This document shows, piece by piece, positions 37,114-47,791 of a stretch of 64,000 bases of DNA (position 1 is its first letter; every line of letters begins with the position of its first letter). The position numbers and the translations under genes are program-made. The stretch comes from Candidatus Gemmiger excrementigallinarum (GTDB taxonomy: Bacteria > Bacillota > Clostridia > Oscillospirales > Ruminococcaceae), in assembly GCA_019116445.1 (NCBI GenBank), contig DXBP01000049.1:78860-142859 (forward strand), in the 5' to 3' direction. Under the pieces are notes generated by a model, which was not told the DNA's origin, made no database searches, and was given only the letters and a program-made list of their open reading frames with translations.

Positions 37114-40100
37114 ATGAAACGCTTATTTTCCACCATCACAGCGTTGGCTATGGCGGCTTCGCTCTGTATGAGCGCGCTGCCGGTCTATGCTGTGGACGAA
37201 ACAGCGGAAACGCCGGTGTGCACCTGCACGGAGCTGTGCACCGAAGGCACCGTGAATGACACTTGCCCGGTATGTGCCGAGGATTTGACCCAGTGCGCGG
37301 GCAAAGCGGCCGAAACCCCGGCGGATTCCGAAGGCGAACCCGAAGCGGAAACGCCGGTGTGCACCTGCACGGAGCTGTGCACCGAAGGTGCCGTGAATGA
37401 GGCCTGCCCGGTATGCGCCGAGGATTCTGCCCGGTGCGCGGGCAAAGCGGCCGAAACCCCGGCGGATTCCGAAGGTGAACCCGAAGCGGAAACGCCGGTG
37501 TGTACCTGCACGGAACTGTGCACCGAAGGTGCCGTGAATGATGCTTGCCCGGTGTGTGCCGAGGACCTGACTCAGTGCGCGGGCAAGGCGGCGGAACCCG
37601 AAGAGAAACCGGAAGGACCGGAAACCCCGCAGGCCCCGGAAACTTCCGAAGAACAGGCGCCCTCCAACGGGAGCAATACCCCGGTCGCTTTGTCAACCGA
37701 TGGGGAACACGGAACGCACGAGGGGTATACCCCGTTGAATCAGGCTGCACTGGATGCAATGCTTGGTGAAGACGGTTATATCCTTCCCGAAGGCAGCTAT
37801 TACCTGGATGGGAACGTGAGCCTGGGACAATATGAAGTGGCAAATAAAACTGCCCATATCCTAAAAATTGAGGGCAACGTGACTCTTTGCCTTAACGGAA
37901 ACGTACTGAATCTGATGGAAAACCACATCGAGGTACTGGGCGCGGACAGCAGCCTGATAATCCAGGATTGCCAGCCGGGTGTGGTGCATAAGTTCCGGGA
38001 TTTGATGACCACAGGTAGTATTTCTACAGATGAATATGTGGGGACAGGCAAAGAGCAGGATTTGGGCTGGACATTGGATGAGGAGAGCGGGACCTGCATA
38101 GTAAATGGTGGTGTTATTACCAATGGTGACCGTTCGGATGAGATTGCGCCGACTGGAGACCCGGAAAACGTTGGCAAAGGCGGCGCTATCTATGTGGTAG
38201 ATGGCAGTCTGACCCTGGAATCTGGCAATATTGCAGGTAACCGTGCAGGATTTTCACCGGAAGAAGCTTCTGTTACACCAGTGGATGGTTACGGTGGCGC
38301 AGTATATGTAAAAAATGGTTCTTTCACGATGGTGGGAGGAAGAATCACAGGCAATGCTACACCGGGATGGATTTACAGTATAGGTTTGGGTGGAGGCGTC
38401 TGCTTAGATGGAAGTACCTTCACTTTGGAACAGGGGACAATAGATTACAACTTTGCATATGGAGACCGGGGCTCCGGTGGCGGTGTTTTTTTAACGAACG
38501 GAAGTGACGCCGATCTGAAGGGTGGTAGCATATGTAATAATGATAGTTCTTTGGGCGGTGGTATAAACTTAACAGAAAGTAATGCGATTCTCTATGAAGG
38601 GTGTTTTATTAAGGAAAATTATGGTGCAAATGGAGCCGGTGGTGTTGCCTTATATCAAAGTACATTGACAATGTATGGTGGTGCCATCGACAAAAATGAG
38701 AATGGTGCTTACTCTACAGGGGGAGTGGGGATATATAACCAAAGTGTTTTTGAAATGCACGGAGGTTCTATCAGCAAAAACGAAGGCGGCATGAGTGGCG
38801 GCGTTTATGTGTCGCTTAGCCAATTCACGATGTTTGAAGGGCTAATTGATAAGAATCAAAGCCAACGCAATGCCGGTGGTGTAAGTGTGTACTCTGGTCA
38901 GTTTGTTATGAAAGGGGGAACGATATCAAATAACCACGCTGAATATCAGACTGGTACATATGCTGGCGGTGTAAGTATAGAAAGACAAGGAACGTTTGTG
39001 ATGGAACAGGGAACAATTACAAACAACAGTTCTACTAACACCGGCGGCTTGTATAACATGGGAACCACAACCCTGAAAGGCGGTACAATCTCCAACAATT
39101 CGGGAACATGGGTAGGAGGAATTAAGACCATTGGTACACTTAATCTGCAAGGTGGTCAAATATTCGGTAACAAATCCTCAGCAAAGGGTTCCGGCGCCAG
39201 CAAAACTTTTGCAAATGGTATACTAGTAGATAGTAGTGGGAAAATGAGCCTGAGCGGCGCCCCGCAGATCGATTCCGCCGATGATGTGGCGCTGTACATT
39301 GCAGACGCTGCCGCTCCTGACGCGGAAAGAAACAGCTACATCAATGTAGAAGCTGCCTACACCGGCAGTAATACCAGTCCGGCTACCATTACGCCGGTAC
39401 TGAATGGCAGAACCCCCACCTGGCTGGAAGAACCCTCTGCCGCCACCGGCACCAAACTGGTCGTCTTTACCGATGCCGCAGGCGGCGAGTCCGCGGCAGC
39501 GGCCGCCGATACGGCAAAATGGTTTGCGCCCAGCGCCGCTATGCTGGAACAGGAACGCACCCTGGAAGTGGGCCAGAGCCATCCCCAAAAAACCTGGCTC
39601 ACCTTTGTCAAATACGCCGACATTGCCCCCGCGGGCATGACCATCTATGTGGGCGGTCAGGGCTACACCGGCGTGGTGGATGACTCCGGCACCACTGTGG
39701 GGACCAGCAATGGCTTCCCGGTGCCCGGCTTTACGGTCAATATTCCCGGCGTAACCAGCATCGAGGCGGGTGAACTCGGCTTGCAGTACAAAAAGGACGA
39801 AACCACCATGCAGTGGGACGCCCAACTGTACGGTACCGGTGCAACGAAGGTCTATCGGTTTGCACCGGATGAAAACACCGGCAACACCCAGGTGCGCATC
39901 CAGTTCCTGCACCAGGTGGGCGACGAGCAGGTCGTGGTAGACAGCGATGATTTTGTGGTCACCGATTATCTGAACGAAACCCTGGGTATGCGGGTCTACG
40001 GCGAAAGCATCGAGCAGGACTATGTGACCCTGCAATACAATGGCAGAGCCTATTACCTGCGTACCGCCGACTCGCAGATGACCGTGCGCAGCACCACCGA

Positions 40101-41265
40101 CCATGTCCAGTACGGTGCACTGACGAATGACGGCAGTGCGGTCGCCAAGGACGCCCCCGGCGTGGTCGCGCAGTCCGGCACTACCTACACCATCAACGAC
40201 AGCAACGTGCAGGTGGCGGATACCTCCGGTGTGGCGCTGCTCTTTGACAATATCATCGAGAACAACACCAATAAGGAAAACAAGTCCAATACCCAGCTTC
40301 TGCGGGAACGGGCCGATGAAGTCCTGGCAGAGGTGGAAACTCCCAACCTGGATGAAGGCACATACCGTCACTACGAGTGCAAGTATCTGGACCTGGTGGA
40401 CACCAAAAACGGCAATGCCTGGGTCAAGGCCAGCCAGGGTGTAACGGTATACTGGCCGCTGCCCGAAGGCACCGATGCCAGCACCAAATTCGAACTGCTG
40501 CATTTTACCGATATGCACCGCGACATGGGTGTATCCCAGATCGAAAACAAGATCGACACCTGCATAGTAGAGCGGGAAAGCGTAACGGTAGAAGGAGATC
40601 ACATCACCTTTGAAACGGACGGTTTCTCCCCCTACGTGCTGGTATGGCAGACCAATACCTCTTCCAGCCAGGGCGATCTGGTGGTTTCCAAAACGGTGGC
40701 GGGCAGTCAGGGCGAAACCGACCGCCTGTTCAACTTTACCGTGACCCTGAGCGGCAGCACCCTCAACGGCTGGTACGGCGGTATGGAATTCAAGAACGGT
40801 GTGGCGACCTTCCAGCTGCCCCATAATGGCCGCATCATGGCCGAGGGGCTGCCGGCAGGCATCACCTACACGGTCACCGAAACCGAGGCCGGCCAGGATG
40901 GCTACGTCACAACGGTGGCGGATAACAACGCCACCGGCCGCATTGCAGCGGATGGCGTCACCAACGTGGCCTTTGTGAATACCAAAGAGGAAACGACGGA
41001 ACCTGTACCTTCCCCGGACCCCGGCGAAACCCCGGACAATGGTTCCAACAACGGGTCGGATTCCGGCTCCAACACCCCTGCCAAGACCCCGGCCCCGGCA
41101 CAGAATGTTTCTGCCGCCGCGGCACCCGCGGCCCAGGCAGCGGCTGCGGTGATTCCCCAAACCGGCGATGACAGCCAGCCCCTGATGTGGGTGGTGCTGG
41201 CCGCAGGTTCGCTGGGCCTGTTGGCGGTGCTGCTGGCCGCCAAACGCCGCCGCACAGACAAATAA
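37114..41265 (+). CDS. large sortase-anchored surface protein with Cys-rich repeats and beta-helix domain
   Basis: Signal peptide; 47-aa Cys-rich repeats x3; GGAVYV.NGSFTMVGGRITGN-type beta-helix repeats; C-terminal IPQTGDDSQPLMWVVLAAGSLGLLAVLLAAKRRRTDK sorting signal. Confidence 0.92.
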   Translation: MKRLFSTITALAMAASLCMSALPVYAVDETAETPVCTCTELCTEGTVNDTCPVCAEDLTQCAGKAAETPADSEGEPEAETPVCTCTELCTEGAVNEACPVCAEDSARCAGKAAETPADSEGEPEAETPVCTCTELCTEGAVNDACPVCAEDLTQCAGKAAEPEEKPEGPETPQAPETSEEQAPSNGSNTPVALSTDGEHGTHEGYTPLNQAALDAMLGEDGYILPEGSYYLDGNVSLGQYEVANKTAHILKIEGNVTLCLNGNVLNLMENHIEVLGADSSLIIQDCQPGVVHKFRDLMTTGSISTDEYVGTGKEQDLGWTLDEESGTCIVNGGVITNGDRSDEIAPTGDPENVGKGGAIYVVDGSLTLESGNIAGNRAGFSPEEASVTPVDGYGGAVYVKNGSFTMVGGRITGNATPGWIYSIGLGGGVCLDGSTFTLEQGTIDYNFAYGDRGSGGGVFLTNGSDADLKGGSICNNDSSLGGGINLTESNAILYEGCFIKENYGANGAGGVALYQSTLTMYGGAIDKNENGAYSTGGVGIYNQSVFEMHGGSISKNEGGMSGGVYVSLSQFTMFEGLIDKNQSQRNAGGVSVYSGQFVMKGGTISNNHAEYQTGTYAGGVSIERQGTFVMEQGTITNNSSTNTGGLYNMGTTTLKGGTISNNSGTWVGGIKTIGTLNLQGGQIFGNKSSAKGSGASKTFANGILVDSSGKMSLSGAPQIDSADDVALYIADAAAPDAERNSYINVEAAYTGSNTSPATITPVLNGRTPTWLEEPSAATGTKLVVFTDAAGGESAAAAADTAKWFAPSAAMLEQERTLEVGQSHPQKTWLTFVKYADIAPAGMTIYVGGQGYTGVVDDSGTTVGTSNGFPVPGFTVNIPGVTSIEAGELGLQYKKDETTMQWDAQLYGTGATKVYRFAPDENTGNTQVRIQFLHQVGDEQVVVDSDDFVVTDYLNETLGMRVYGESIEQDYVTLQYNGRAYYLRTADSQMTVRSTTDHVQYGALTNDGSAVAKDAPGVVAQSGTTYTINDSNVQVADTSGVALLFDNIIENNTNKENKSNTQLLRERADEVLAEVETPNLDEGTYRHYECKYLDLVDTKNGNAWVKASQGVTVYWPLPEGTDASTKFELLHFTDMHRDMGVSQIENKIDTCIVERESVTVEGDHITFETDGFSPYVLVWQTNTSSSQGDLVVSKTVAGSQGETDRLFNFTVTLSGSTLNGWYGGMEFKNGVATFQLPHNGRIMAEGLPAGITYTVTETEAGQDGYVTTVADNNATGRIAADGVTNVAFVNTKEETTEPVPSPDPGETPDNGSNNGSDSGSNTPAKTPAPAQNVSAAAAPAAQAAAAVIPQTGDDSQPLMWVVLAAGSLGLLAVLLAAKRRRTDK
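37204..37604 (+). repeat. three tandem repeats, 141-bp period
   Basis: GCGGAAACGCCGGTGTG... at 37204, 37345, 37486. Confidence 0.9.
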
Positions 41266-41308
41266 CAAAAGGATTTGTACCGCGGATAACGGGCATACCC
41301 TGTAACGA

Positions 41309-41338
41309 CCGGCCTCCCTCCAGGGAGGCCGGTTTTTT
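41309..41338 (+). terminator. intrinsic terminator
   Basis: ACCGGCCTCCC-TCCA-GGGAGGCCGGT-TTTTT. Confidence 0.85.
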
Positions 41339-41458
41339 GCCGGGCTGGCGCGGCGAGTTGTGGTTTTTTTGTAAAAACCTTGTGCGGAAACGGCAAATGC
41401 GGTATAATACCTTTATATGTCACCCAACTATGATTTCAGCCCATGGAGGTTTGTCGAT

Positions 41459-42073
41459 ATGAAACGTACCCGCACCTGGATCGCTCTGGCGCTGGCCCTG
41501 TGCCTGGCCCTTTCGCTGTCCGCCTGTTCCCCCAAGCAGGCAATGAAAGATTTTGTTGTCAAAGCCGTCACGGTTCTGGGCTTCCGCGAGGAAGGCGCCG
41601 GCGAGGATGAGGAAGCCGCCAAGGTCATGGCCACTGCGGGCGGCGACGTTACCTTCCCCGAAGGATTCGACTCCACCTCCGCCAAGCTGGTCACCCAGGC
41701 GGCGGGGGATACCCTGTACGTGGCCTTCAACGGCATCCAGAACCGCAGTACCGAATACTTTGTCCCCGCTTCGGACAGCATCACCGTTACCGGTTATGCC
41801 ACCACCGAATCCACCAACGAAAACTATCAGGTCTTCAAGGTGGCGATATGGCAGCTCTCCGACGATAAGACGATGACCAGCTATGTGCAGGGTTCCACCA
41901 TCTACTACACCACCGACGGCACCTGCTACAACTACACCATCACCGGTCTGACCCCCGGCAAGCAGTACAAGGTCAACATCAGCTACGATTCCAGCATCTA
42001 CTACATCACCGGCGGCCTGAAGATCCAGGGTCTGGGCAGTGAGGAACTGACCACCGTCGAAGAGGATGCGTAA
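41459..42073 (+). CDS. hypothetical lipoprotein with Fn3-like C-terminus
   Basis: MKRTRTWIALALALCLALSLSACSPK lipobox; YTITGLTPGKQYKVNISYDSS. Confidence 0.75.
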   Translation: MKRTRTWIALALALCLALSLSACSPKQAMKDFVVKAVTVLGFREEGAGEDEEAAKVMATAGGDVTFPEGFDSTSAKLVTQAAGDTLYVAFNGIQNRSTEYFVPASDSITVTGYATTESTNENYQVFKVAIWQLSDDKTMTSYVQGSTIYYTTDGTCYNYTITGLTPGKQYKVNISYDSSIYYITGGLKIQGLGSEELTTVEEDA

Positions 42074-42092
42074 CACCCAAACAAATGAATAC

Positions 42093-42137
42093 CGTGCCGC
42101 CCGTGCCGTCAGTGTAGACGGTGCGGGCGGTTTTGTG
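42093..42137 (+). terminator. intrinsic terminator
   Basis: CCGCCCGTGCCGTC-AGTGTA-GACGGTGCGGGCGG-TTTTGT. Confidence 0.78.
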
Positions 42138-42163
42138 GCTACAAAGGGAGGAAAAAACAAAGG

Positions 42164-43069
42164 ATGGAAAACAAAAAACAACTGCGCAACACCCTGCTGC
42201 TGGTGTTTGCGGCGCTGCTTTGGGGCACCTCCTTTGTGGCCCAGAGCGTGGGCAGCGGTTACATGGGGCCGTACACCTTCCTGGCCGGCCGCAGCTGGCT
42301 GGCCTGTGCCTTTCTGCTGGGGCTTATGGGGGCGCGCCGGGCTGCCCAGCACCACAGGGGACAGCGCCTGCCCTTCTGGCTCCACGGCAAAACCCTGGTC
42401 ACCGGCGGCGGGTTGTGCGGTATCGTGCTGTTTACGGCCTGCGCCGCCCAGCAAATGGGCATCGGCACCACCAGCGCCGCCAAGGCCGGCTTCATGACGA
42501 CCCTGTACGTGGTGCTGGTGCCGGTGTGCGGGATTTTTCTGGGCCGTCGCCCCGGCCCCAAACTGTGGGTCTGTGTGGGGGTCAGTGTGGCGGGGCTGTA
42601 TCTGCTCTGCCTGGCCGGGCGGGACAGCCTGGCCCTGACCGGCGGCGAATGGCAGCTGCTGCTCTGCGCGGTGCTGTTCACGCTGCAGATCCTGCTGGTA
42701 AACCACTTCAGCCCCCGGCTCGACGGCGTCCAGCTCAGTTTTGCCCAGTTCTTTACCATGGCGGTGTTGTCCACCGTCTGTATGTTCCTCTTTGAACAAC
42801 CCACCCTGGCGCAGTTTGCCGGGGCGGCGGTGCCGGTGCTCTACTGCGGCATTATGTCCAGCGGCGTGGCCTACACGCTGCAGATCATCGGGCAAAGGGA
42901 ACTGGACCCCACCATCGCCAGCCTGGCCATGTGCCTGGAAAGCGTCTTCAGCGCTCTGGCCGGTTGGCTTGTGCTGGGGCAGACGCTTTCGGACTCCGAG
43001 CTGGCGGGCTGTGTGCTGATGTTTGCCGCCATCATGGTCAGCCAGCTGCCGGACAAAAAGCGCTGCTGA
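42164..43069 (+). CDS. EamA/DMT family transporter
   Basis: LLLVFAALLWGTSFVAQSVGSGYMGPYTFLAGRSWLA; two EamA repeats. Confidence 0.92.
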   Translation: MENKKQLRNTLLLVFAALLWGTSFVAQSVGSGYMGPYTFLAGRSWLACAFLLGLMGARRAAQHHRGQRLPFWLHGKTLVTGGGLCGIVLFTACAAQQMGIGTTSAAKAGFMTTLYVVLVPVCGIFLGRRPGPKLWVCVGVSVAGLYLLCLAGRDSLALTGGEWQLLLCAVLFTLQILLVNHFSPRLDGVQLSFAQFFTMAVLSTVCMFLFEQPTLAQFAGAAVPVLYCGIMSSGVAYTLQIIGQRELDPTIASLAMCLESVFSALAGWLVLGQTLSDSELAGCVLMFAAIMVSQLPDKKRC

Positions 43070-43120
43070 CCCGCCGTTTTTGGTATAGGAAATCCGTGAA
43101 CCCAAAAGGAGGGACCGTCT

Positions 43121-44854
43121 ATGCAGGATCTTCGGCTGATCTTCCGTTACAGCAAACCTTACCGGCGCGATCTCATCGTGGCGGTGGGACTGCTCTTTCT
43201 TGAATGTGGATGCGAAATGGTCATCCCGGTACTTATGTCCACCCTTATCGACGAGGGCGTCCCCGCCCATGATATGTCCATCATCCTGCGCCAGGGCGGC
43301 CTGATGGCCCTCTGCGCGGTGCTGGCCCTCGTTACCGGCCTGCTGTACGCCCGCTTTGCCGCCCGCTATGCCAACGGCTTCGCGGCGGAACTGCGCCTGG
43401 CCGAGTATGCCGCCGTCCAGAAATTCGACTTCGCCAACCTGGACCACTTCTCCACCGCATCCCTGGTCACCCGTATGACCACCGATGCCACCGTGCTCCT
43501 CAATGCCGTCAACACCGGTTTGCGGCCGCTGGTGCGCAGCCCTCTTATGCTGTTCATGGGCCTGGGCATGGCCTTCATCCTCAGCCCGCGGCTTACCCTG
43601 GTGTTCCTGGTGGCCACGCCCATCCTGGCCGTCATGCTGGCCTGGATCGTCAGCAAGGTGGCGCCCCTCTACGGCCGCCAGCAAAGCGCCGTGGACCATC
43701 TGAACAGCCGCATCCAGGAGGGCCTTACCGCCATCCGCGTCATCAAGGCCTTTGTGCGGGGCGACTGGGAAAACCAGCAGTTCGGGGAAGTCAACGCCGA
43801 ACTCAGCGACGCCAGCACCGAAACCTTCCGCTTTGCCGTGCTCAATATGCCCTCCTTCCAGGTGGTCATGTACACCTGCATCGTCTGCATCATGTGGTTC
43901 GGCGGTAACTTTATCCTTACGGGGGATATGAGCGTGGGCCAGCTCACGGCCTTCCTCAGCTATGTGCTGCAGGTGCTCAACTCGGTCATGATGTTCTCCG
44001 GCGTGTTCCTGCAGATGACCCGGTCCCTGGCCAGCGCCCGCCGCATCCGCGAGGTGCTCACCGAACAGCCCGATCTGGCCAACGCCGAACAGCCCGTTAC
44101 CGAGATCGAAAACGGCGCCATCGACTTCGAGAATGTCAGCTTCAAATACAACGAACAGGCGGAGAAAAACGCTCTGTCCGACATTACGCTGCACATCCCG
44201 GCAGGGGCCACCGTGGGCATCATCGGCGGCACCGGTTCGGCCAAAACCACTCTGGTCCAGCTGATCCCCCGCCTGTACGACGCCACCGCCGGCACCGTCA
44301 AAGTGGGCGGCCGGGACGTGCGGGACTACGACCTGGCGGCCCTGCGGGATGCCGTGGGCATCGTGCTGCAAAAGAACCTGCTGTTCTCCGGTACCATCCG
44401 GGACAACCTGAAATGGGGCAACCCCGACGCCACCGACGACCAGCTGTGGGAAGCCTGCCGCGCGGCCCGCGCCGATGAATTCCTGAACCGGATGCCCCAG
44501 GGCCTGGACACCGACCTGGGCCAGGGCGGCGTCAATGTATCGGGCGGTCAGAAACAGCGCCTGTGCATCGCCCGCACCCTGCTCAAACATCCCAAGGTGC
44601 TGATTTTTGATGACTCCACCAGCGCCGTGGACACCGCCACCGAATCCGGCATCCGCCACGCCCTGGCGGAACTCACCGATGTGACCAAACTCATCATCGC
44701 CCAGCGCATCAGTTCGGTGCAGAGCGCCGACCTCATCGTCATCCTGGACGACGGCAGGCTCCACGCCGTGGGTACCCACGCCGACCTGCTGGCCCACGAT
44801 ACCATTTATCAGGAAATCTACCAATCGCAGCGGAAAGGGGGCGACGCACAATGA
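43121..44854 (+). CDS. ABC exporter, fused TMD-NBD, subunit 1
   Basis: IGGTGSAKTTLVQLIPRLYD, VSGGQKQRLCIARTLLKHPKVLIFDDSTSAVDT. Confidence 0.94.
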   Translation: MQDLRLIFRYSKPYRRDLIVAVGLLFLECGCEMVIPVLMSTLIDEGVPAHDMSIILRQGGLMALCAVLALVTGLLYARFAARYANGFAAELRLAEYAAVQKFDFANLDHFSTASLVTRMTTDATVLLNAVNTGLRPLVRSPLMLFMGLGMAFILSPRLTLVFLVATPILAVMLAWIVSKVAPLYGRQQSAVDHLNSRIQEGLTAIRVIKAFVRGDWENQQFGEVNAELSDASTETFRFAVLNMPSFQVVMYTCIVCIMWFGGNFILTGDMSVGQLTAFLSYVLQVLNSVMMFSGVFLQMTRSLASARRIREVLTEQPDLANAEQPVTEIENGAIDFENVSFKYNEQAEKNALSDITLHIPAGATVGIIGGTGSAKTTLVQLIPRLYDATAGTVKVGGRDVRDYDLAALRDAVGIVLQKNLLFSGTIRDNLKWGNPDATDDQLWEACRAARADEFLNRMPQGLDTDLGQGGVNVSGGQKQRLCIARTLLKHPKVLIFDDSTSAVDTATESGIRHALAELTDVTKLIIAQRISSVQSADLIVILDDGRLHAVGTHADLLAHDTIYQEIYQSQRKGGDAQ

Positions 44855-46713
44855 TGCGAGTTACCGGCGGGCGCCGCCCGCAGAACCTGGGGCATACCCT
44901 CCGCTGCCTGGGCGGCTATCTCAAACATCACCGTATCATGCTGGCCCTGGTGGCGGTGCTGGCTTCCCTCAGCGCCATTGCCTCCCTGATAGGCACCTAC
45001 ATGATCCGCCCCGTGGTCAACGGTTTGCTGGAAAACGGCAGCCTGACCTACCTGGCCGCCGGTGTGGGTCTGACGGCGGTGGTCTACATCGTCGGCGCTC
45101 TCTGCACCCTGGGCTACAGCCAGATCATGGTCCGCGCCGCCCAGAAAATTCTGCGGGAGATTCGCCGCGACCTCTTTGCCCATTTGCAGACGCTGCCGCT
45201 GCAGTTCTTCGATACCCACCGCAAAGGCGACCTCATGAGCCTGTTCACCAACGACGTGGATACCGTATCCGACGCGCTGAACAACAGCTTTGCCCTGGTC
45301 ATCCAGACCTTCATCCAGGTGGCGGGCACCCTGATTCTGCTGTTTGTGCTCAACTGGCAGCTGTCGCTGCTCATTGTGGTGGGCTACGCTGCCATGTTCT
45401 GGTATATCAACTTCAGCACCCGGCACAGCCGCGTCTACTATGCCAAGCAGCAGGGCTGCCTGGGTGAGCTGGACGCCTATATCGAGGAGATGATCGCCGG
45501 GCAGAAGGTCATTAAGGTGTTCAACCATCAGGATGCCGACCTGGCCGGCTTTGCCGAACGCAACGAAAAACTGCGCAAGGCCGGTACCGGCGCCCAGAGC
45601 TACGCCGCCACCATGATCCCGGCGGTGGTCAGTATCGGCTATATCAACTACGCGGTCATCGCGGTGCTGGGTGGTCTTATGGTCATGAAAGGCTGGACCG
45701 ACCTGGGCAGCCTGGCCAGCTATCTGGTCTTTGTGCGCCAGACCACCATGCCCATCAACCAGTTCACCCAGCAGGGCAACTTCCTGCTGGCCGCGCTGGC
45801 CGGTGCCGAGCGCATCTTTGCCACCATGGAGGAGGACCCGGAAGTGGACGAGGGTACCGTGGACCTTGTCACGGTGCGGCAAGGCCCCGACGGTACCCTC
45901 ACCGAGTGCGCCCAAGGGGAAACCACCGGCCGCTGGGCCTGGTGTGACCGCAGCCGTCCCGGGGTGCCGTTCCAGCCGCTGGAAGGGGATGTGCGGTTCC
46001 ATAATGTGGACTTCGGCTATGTGAAAGGTCAGAAGATTCTGCAGGGGCTGTCCCTTTACGCCAAGCCCGGCCAGAAGATCGCTTTTGTCGGCTCCACCGG
46101 CGCAGGCAAGACCACCATCACCAACCTTATCAACCGCTTTTATGATGTCACGGCGGGCTCCATCACCTACGACGGCATCGATGTGCGGCTTATCCGCAAG
46201 GATGCCTTGCGCCGCAGCCTGGGCATCGTGCTGCAGGACACCCATCTGTTTACCGGTACCGTGGCGGACAACATCCGCTTCGGCAAGCTGGATGCCACGC
46301 AGCAGGAGATCGAGGAAGCCGCCAAAATTGCCAACGCCGACTCCTTCATCCGCCGTCTGCCCCAGGGCTATGATACCATGGTCACCGCCGACGGCGCCAA
46401 CCTCAGCCAGGGCCAGCGCCAGCTGCTGGCCATTGCCCGGGCAGCCGTGGCGGACCCGCCGGTGCTGATCCTGGACGAAGCCACCTCCAGCATCGATACC
46501 CGCACCGAAGCGCTGATCGAAAAGGGTATGGACCGCCTGATGGAAGGCCGCACGGTGTTCGTCATTGCCCACCGGCTTTCCACGGTGCGCAACGCCGATG
46601 CCATCATCGTGCTGGAGCACGGCCACATTGTGGAGCGCGGCACCCACGAGGAACTGCTGGCCCACAAGGGCGAGTACTACCAGCTGTATAACGGTATGTT
46701 TGAACTGTCCTGA
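44851..46713 (+). CDS. ABC exporter, fused TMD-NBD, subunit 2
   Basis: VGSTGAGKTTITNLINRFYD, LSQGQRQLLAIARAAVADPPVLILDEATSSIDT; overlaps subunit 1. Confidence 0.94.
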   Translation: MMRVTGGRRPQNLGHTLRCLGGYLKHHRIMLALVAVLASLSAIASLIGTYMIRPVVNGLLENGSLTYLAAGVGLTAVVYIVGALCTLGYSQIMVRAAQKILREIRRDLFAHLQTLPLQFFDTHRKGDLMSLFTNDVDTVSDALNNSFALVIQTFIQVAGTLILLFVLNWQLSLLIVVGYAAMFWYINFSTRHSRVYYAKQQGCLGELDAYIEEMIAGQKVIKVFNHQDADLAGFAERNEKLRKAGTGAQSYAATMIPAVVSIGYINYAVIAVLGGLMVMKGWTDLGSLASYLVFVRQTTMPINQFTQQGNFLLAALAGAERIFATMEEDPEVDEGTVDLVTVRQGPDGTLTECAQGETTGRWAWCDRSRPGVPFQPLEGDVRFHNVDFGYVKGQKILQGLSLYAKPGQKIAFVGSTGAGKTTITNLINRFYDVTAGSITYDGIDVRLIRKDALRRSLGIVLQDTHLFTGTVADNIRFGKLDATQQEIEEAAKIANADSFIRRLPQGYDTMVTADGANLSQGQRQLLAIARAAVADPPVLILDEATSSIDTRTEALIEKGMDRLMEGRTVFVIAHRLSTVRNADAIIVLEHGHIVERGTHEELLAHKGEYYQLYNGMFELS

Positions 46714-46833
46714 CCGCAGGCTGCGGCCGGGCCGGCCCTGTGAAATACAAAAAGTTTTTTGTGCAAACCTCTTGACAGGCACCCCGCCTTGTGCTATTAT
46801 AATCTAGCACCCCAACGCGGGATGCCTGAATAT

Positions 46834-46909
<76 letters not shown>

Positions 46910-46913
46910 ATGA

Positions 46914-46948
46914 AAAACAGCCGTCCATTTCGGACGGCTGTTTTTTAT
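46914..46948 (+). terminator. intrinsic terminator after tRNA
   Basis: AAAACAGCCGTCC-ATTTC-GGACGGCTGTTTTTT. Confidence 0.88.
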
Positions 46949-47187
46949 TGCCTGAGGTAGGGTTTGAACCACGGCTTTGGAATGTGAGACCGGTGAGCGG
47001 AGCTCGTGGGGCAAAAAATCCGACCGCCGCCAGCGGCGGGTGCAGGGAGGATTTTTTGGCGCAGCGGTCGACAAGGGTGAGGCGGCACCGTCCGCCGAAG
47101 GTCGAGCCGGGCACCGCAAGAGGGAGCGGGCCTGCCCTTCTTCAGTGGCAACCTGAAAGCATTTTGGCACCACCCCCGCAACCACTA

Positions 47188-47226
47188 AAAGAGCGTTGAA
47201 ACGCAAAGTTTCAACGCTCTTTTCTT
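47188..47226. terminator. bidirectional terminator
   Basis: AAAAGAGCGTTGAAAC-GCAAA-GTTTCAACGCTCTTTTCTTTTT. Confidence 0.85.
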
Positions 47227-47350
47227 TTTGATTGTTTGCAAAAATGCAAGTTTGTCCGTGGAGGGCCCGTTTCTAAAAGTTTTAATGCCCTCAAGCAAAC
47301 CGGCGTTTTGTAACTCTTGTTTGATTGATATATTTGCCAATTCTGTTGTA

Positions 47351-47566
47351 TTAAAACAAATGGAACAAATCAGCAAAGAGTTTTTTGAAAACACACACTT
47401 TATCATACTCATACACATAAACCTCTGCTAGTAACAACGCTTCTTTTACTGATTTGAAATTGCTTTTCCAGTATTCGGCGGGGATAAAATTATGTGCCTT
47501 TATATTTGTATCCAACCATATATCTGCAACTTTATTTATATCATCCCTTTGAAATTCTCTAATCAT
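47351..47566 (-). pseudogene. GNAT acetyltransferase fragment
   Basis: MIREFQRDDINKVADIWLDTNIKAHNFIPAEYWKSNFKSVKEALLLAEVYVYE then loss of family similarity; no acetyl-CoA motif. Confidence 0.65.
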
Positions 47567-47578
47567 AACGGTGACTCT

Positions 47579-47791
47579 CTATAAACTTGAATTGATTGTT
47601 TTTAGGCCTCTATCAAGCTCAATCCTTTCGTCGGTCAGACGCCCGGTTTCCTTGATTGCAGAATCATAGCCTGTGAGGGCGGCGAAGGGCGCGAACTGCG
47701 CTGCTCGATCTGACATCGGAATCTGTGGTCGCGTCTTGGAGACGTGGTGAGGAAGAGACAGGATCTCATCGTATTTGTTGCTCGTACGCAT
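47579..47791 (-). pseudogene. YolD-like protein fragment (integrative-element cargo)
   Basis: KYDEILSLPHHVSKTRPQIPMSDRAAQFAPFAALTGYDSAIKETGRLTDERIEL. Confidence 0.65.

Noticed and set aside
37204-37604. CRISPR-like spaced repeats
   Set aside because: Repeats are contiguous, in frame and coding; no CRISPR array seen anywhere in the window
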